From Chloroflexota bacterium (GTDB lineage: Bacteria; Chloroflexota; Dehalococcoidia; DSTF01; RBG-16-68-14), in assembly GCA_022563135.1 (NCBI GenBank), contig JADFNZ010000022.1, positions 1 through 16,253 of the forward strand: a stretch of 16,253 nt of DNA. Reading direction: 5' to 3'. Positions 14,000 to 16,253 of this stretch are shown here, one piece after another; position 1 is the stretch's first letter, and each line of letters opens with the position of its first letter. The translations under genes and the position numbers were made by a program. The notes under the pieces are model-generated. The model was not told the DNA's origin. It did no database searches and saw nothing but the letters and a program-made list of their open reading frames with translations.

Positions 14000-14953
14000 T
14001 TAGCGGCGCTGGTCCCGGCGGGTGATCGCGTTCACGTCCGCCAGCTCCTCCGCGCTCAGCTTCCATTCGGCCGCCGCCACGTTCTGCTCGACCTGCTCCG
14101 GCTTCGTCGCGCCCGCGATGACGCTGCTCACGTGCCCCTGGCTGGCCAGCCAGCCGATGGCCAGCTCCACCATGCTGTGGCCTCGCTCCTGCGCGAAGGA
14201 CTCCAGCTTGCCCAGCACGGCGAAGTTCTCGTCCGTCAACACGCGCTCCGCCATCGGGCCGGCGCCGGCCAGACGCGTCCCTTCCGGCAGCTCCTCTCCC
14301 TTATGATACTTGCCGGTCAGGAAGCCACTGGCCAGCGGGAAGTACGGCAACACTCCCAGGCCATACGCGTTGCAGGCCGGCACCAGCTCCCGCTCGATGC
14401 GCCGGTCCAGCAGGTTGTACTGATTCTGCGCCGAGACGAGCGGCGAGAGGTGCTCCGTGCGAGCCAGCCACTGCGCCTCAACCACCTGCCAGCCGGCGAA
14501 GTTGGAGCAGCCGTAGTAGCGTATCTTCCCCTGCCGCACCAGGTCGTCCAGCGCGCGCAGCGTCTCCTCGAGCGGCGTGCGGCCGTCCGGGAAGTGGATC
14601 TGGTAGAGATCGATGTGGTCCGTGCCCAGGCGGCGCAGGCTCTCCTCGACCGCCTCGAAGATGTAGCGACGCGAGGCGCCGCCCCAGAGCGGCCCTTCGC
14701 CCATTGGGCCGACAAACTTGGTCGCAATGGTCGCCTCGCGCCGGTGACCCTCGAGCGCCTTGCCGAGGTACTCCTCGGAGAGCCCGCGCGGGCCGTAAAT
14801 GTCGGCCGTATCGAAGAAGGTGATCCCAAGCTCGAGCGCCTTGTTGACCACGGCCGTCGTCTGGCCCTGATCGCAGCGCCCCCCGAAGTTATTGCAGCCG
14901 AGGCCGACGACGGACACCTGCAAGCCGGAGCGGCCGAGATTCTTGTACTCCAC
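14000..14953 (-). CDS. Aldo-keto reductase
   Basis: A 317-residue NADPH-dependent oxidoreductase of the aldo-keto reductase (TIM-barrel) superfamily, reducing aldehydes or ketones in the cytoplasm. The tetrad is intact: Asp48 and Tyr53 in FDTADIYG, Lys79 in IATKFVG, His120 in DLYQIHFPDGRTPLEETL. The C-terminal cofactor segment is seen in SSVIAGATKPEQVEQN. It resembles the AKR subgroup near L-glyceraldehyde 3-phosphate reductase, but the substrate is not determined. Start: GTG at 14953, with GGAGG about 6 nt upstream, gives the normal MEYKNLGRSGLQVSVVGLG opening; the frame is open for 58 more codons upstream (to 15127), but those codons read as non-coding and run into the DUF192 gene. First gene of a minus-strand operon with the membrane protein and EEP lipoprotein. 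Confidence 0.93.
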   Translation of the reverse strand: MEYKNLGRSGLQVSVVGLGCNNFGGRCDQGQTTAVVNKALELGITFFDTADIYGPRGLSEEYLGKALEGHRREATIATKFVGPMGEGPLWGGASRRYIFEAVEESLRRLGTDHIDLYQIHFPDGRTPLEETLRALDDLVRQGKIRYYGCSNFAGWQVVEAQWLARTEHLSPLVSAQNQYNLLDRRIERELVPACNAYGLGVLPYFPLASGFLTGKYHKGEELPEGTRLAGAGPMAERVLTDENFAVLGKLESFAQERGHSMVELAIGWLASQGHVSSVIAGATKPEQVEQNVAAAEWKLSAEELADVNAITRRDQRR

Positions 14954-14995
14954 GCATCGCCTCCATGCTAATGGGATCGTGAGCGAACGCCGAGT

Positions 14996-15001
14996 AGTAT
15001 A
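14996..15001 (-). promoter_or_regulatory. Candidate -10 box of the aldo-keto reductase operon
   Basis: On the minus strand TATACT (5 of 6 consensus) lies about 43 nt upstream of the GTG start, giving a leader of roughly 36 nt. The -35 region at 17 nt (TGCCCA) is poor, so this is a tentative call that rests on the -10 and on its location just downstream of a terminator-like hairpin. Confidence 0.4.
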
Positions 15002-15031
15002 TCGCATGGAGGGTGGTCTGGGCACAGCGAT

Positions 15032-15059
15032 CGCCGTCACGCGGACGCGCCTGACGGCG
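15032..15059 (-). terminator. Terminator-like hairpin after the DUF192 gene
   Basis: Perfect 8-bp arms CGCCGTCA (15032-15039) and TGACGGCG (15052-15059) with a 12-nt GC-rich loop, starting about 18 nt past the DUF192 stop in the direction of transcription. No T-run follows. It separates the tad/DUF192 unit from the aldo-keto reductase promoter. Confidence 0.5.
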
Positions 15060-15077
15060 GGAGGGCAGGCGGAGCGC

Positions 15078-15422
15078 CTAGGACTCGAACGCGAGCTCGT
15101 CGCCGACGGAGGTGCCGGTCCGCTCAATCGTGCCGCTGGGCAGCTCGAGGACGGCGTGGGCGCCGTTGCGCGCGCCGCTGGCGCGGAAGGGCTTCAGCCG
15201 TGGTACCACCTTCACCACGCGCTGAGCGCGATCGAGGTAGATGACGTCGATGGTGAAGCGCATGAAGGCGGTATGCACAGAGCTGCACGGCTCGATCAGC
15301 AGCGCTTCCCCCGGCCGGAGGGACCCGCGGCCAAGCAAGCCGACGAGGCGCGACCAATGGCTGCGCGCGGTACGCGCCTCGCTGGCAACCTCGGTGCCCT
15401 GCGTGACATTACGAATACGCAC
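15078..15422 (-). CDS. DUF192 family protein
   Basis: A 114-residue single-domain DUF192 protein of unknown biochemical function. The family pattern is clear: RLVGLLGRGSLRPGEALLIEP near 25-45, then SSVHTAFMRFTIDVIYLD (47-64) with its Met-Arg-Phe core, VVKVVPRLKPFRAS, and AHAVLELPSGTIERTGTSVGDEL toward the end. Many DUF192 proteins are exported, but no signal peptide is present in this version. Start is GTG at 15422 with GAGG a few bases upstream. It begins 13 nt after the TadC stop, so it is probably the last gene of the pilus operon; association of short DUF192 genes with Tad clusters is something I recall from other Chloroflexota and actinobacterial genomes, not something shown here. Confidence 0.88.
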   Translation of the reverse strand: MRIRNVTQGTEVASEARTARSHWSRLVGLLGRGSLRPGEALLIEPCSSVHTAFMRFTIDVIYLDRAQRVVKVVPRLKPFRASGARNGAHAVLELPSGTIERTGTSVGDELAFES

Positions 15423-15435
15423 GGAGCCTCGCGTC

Positions 15436-16224
15436 TTACCCGCCGGGGAATTCTGTCATGATCGTGATTATTGCCGGTCCCAGGATCACGATAAACAGTG
15501 TGGGGAAGATACACAAGATCAGCGGGAAGATCATTTTGACGGGCGCCTTGTACGCCTGTTCCTCCGCGCGCTGGCGCCGGCGTACTCTCAGCTGGTCCGC
15601 CTGCACACGCAGAACAGTACCAACGCTTGAACCCATCCGCTCGGCTTGGATCACCGCGTTCACGAAGGTGACGAGGTCAGGGACGCCCGTGCGCTCTCCA
15701 AGCTCCTTTAACGCGATGCTACGCTGCTTGCCAAGGACGATGTCGCGCAACGTGCGCTTCAACTCATCCGCGAACGGACCTTCCACTTTCTCCGAAACGC
15801 GAGAGAGCGCGGCGTCCAGGCCCAAGCCAGCTTCCACGCATGTGGTGATCAAGTCGAACGCATCCGGCAGGCTCTTGATGATCGCCGTCTGGCGAGCGGT
15901 CACTCGCGACTTCAGCCACATCTGGGGCAACATGAAGCCCACGACTATGAAGCCAATAATCACGCCGATCTTCATGAGGCTGAGACCGCCGCTGCTCATG
16001 AACAGCAGGATTGGCATGCCTGTAAACGCGATGATGCTGATGAACTGGAACGTAAGGAAGCCATTGATTGACATTGGATCGCCGGCGAGGATCAGCCGTT
16101 GCTTCACCCCGTCCATCATTTGCGTTGGCATGAGGCGCGCCATCTGCTGCACGGGCACACGCAGGATCGGCATCAGCAATCGCTGGGTTAACGGCAGATA
16201 CTCATCCTCTTCTTCCGTATTCAT
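15436..16224 (-). CDS. tadC: TadC-like type II secretion F-domain protein (Flp pilus assembly)
   Basis: A 262-residue inner-membrane platform protein of the GspF/TadC family that works with the TadA ATPase to assemble Flp/Tad pili. Likely membrane segments are at about 55-76 and 84-102, then the cytoplasmic T2SSF domain at about 112-228 (LPDAFDLITTCVEAGLGLDAAL at 119-140, ERMGSSVGTVLRVQADQLRVRRRQRAEE at 195-222), and a last hydrophobic stretch near 229-256 including KMIFPLILCIFPTLFIVILGP. The order is typical of TadC rather than full-length GspF, which has two F domains. Start: ATG at 16224, with a purine-rich GAGGGGAA about 9 nt upstream. TadB and TadA would be expected just beyond the right edge. 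The DUF192 gene follows closely. Confidence 0.92.
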   Translation of the reverse strand: MNTEEEDEYLPLTQRLLMPILRVPVQQMARLMPTQMMDGVKQRLILAGDPMSINGFLTFQFISIIAFTGMPILLFMSSGGLSLMKIGVIIGFIVVGFMLPQMWLKSRVTARQTAIIKSLPDAFDLITTCVEAGLGLDAALSRVSEKVEGPFADELKRTLRDIVLGKQRSIALKELGERTGVPDLVTFVNAVIQAERMGSSVGTVLRVQADQLRVRRRQRAEEQAYKAPVKMIFPLILCIFPTLFIVILGPAIITIMTEFPGG

Positions 16225-16253
16225 GGCCTCAGATTCCCCTCGCAGCGTTTGGA

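Noticed and set aside
13115..14971. 618-codon plus-strand open frame spanning three genes
   Set aside because: It crosses the EEP, membrane-protein and aldo-keto reductase genes on the opposite strand; composition (Arg, His, Gln, Asp runs) is that of an antisense shadow.
14954..15127. Longer N-terminus for the aldo-keto reductase
   Set aside because: The extra 58 residues are Arg/Pro/Ser-rich, overlap the DUF192 coding end, and lie upstream of a good ribosome site placed for the GTG at 14953.
1..16253. tRNA, rRNA, CRISPR arrays, insertion sequences, integrases
   Set aside because: Looked for on both strands; no cloverleaf, rRNA motif, regularly spaced repeat array, transposase or integrase motif was seen.

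Overview
Most of the window reads as a GC-rich bacterial chromosome segment, probably from a Chloroflexota (Dehalococcoidia-like) lineage and probably assembled from environmental DNA. That placement is inference from the style of the TadC, DUF192, spondin-domain and pyruvate kinase proteins and from frequent GTG/TTG starts; there is no rRNA or other phylogenetic marker. The first ~850 bases do not belong to it: they encode, on the minus strand, a stretch of sulfite reductase hemoprotein CysI that matches Escherichia coli CysI as I remember it, residue for residue. This stretch is fused in frame to the 5' part of a secreted spondin-domain gene at a shared word around 832-851, so the left edge is best read as a chimera.

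Layout. 1-1077 (minus): cysI fragment joined to the signal peptide and N-terminus of a Spondin_N-like protein. 1229-2635 (minus): pyruvate kinase. 2840-5588 (plus): PAP2 phosphatase, CBS-pair protein, and an FprA/adrenodoxin-type NADPH-ferredoxin reductase, separated by GC-rich stem-loops. 5721-7844 (plus): a 707-residue membrane protein with a degenerate kinase-like N-terminal region, no recognised family. 7918-8769 (minus): enoyl-CoA hydratase/isomerase family. 8984-10704 (plus): patatin-like lipid hydrolase overlapping by ATGA with a peptidoglycan-binding M15-type peptidase. 10705-12426: a lower-GC block with a good promoter and two overlapping genes of unknown function (an 80-residue zinc-ribbon-like protein and a 357-residue membrane-anchored protein). 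It lies between a broken copy of the 3' end of an endonuclease/exonuclease/phosphatase (EEP) gene and the intact gene, the two sharing a perfect 32-bp direct repeat. 12427-14953 (minus): tight operon of aldo-keto reductase, polytopic membrane protein, and EEP lipoprotein. 15078-16224 (minus): DUF192 protein and TadC-like pilus assembly protein, the end of a Tad/Flp pilus operon that enters from the right.

How the genes work together. The window is mostly small independent transcription units of housekeeping and envelope genes. The real units are patatin+M15 peptidase (a possible pair of envelope-degrading enzymes), the two-gene unknown cassette, the AKR-membrane-EEP operon and the tadC-DUF192 operon. 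The best candidate for something undescribed is the two-gene cassette at 10891-12284 with its flanking repeats; its function cannot be told from sequence alone.
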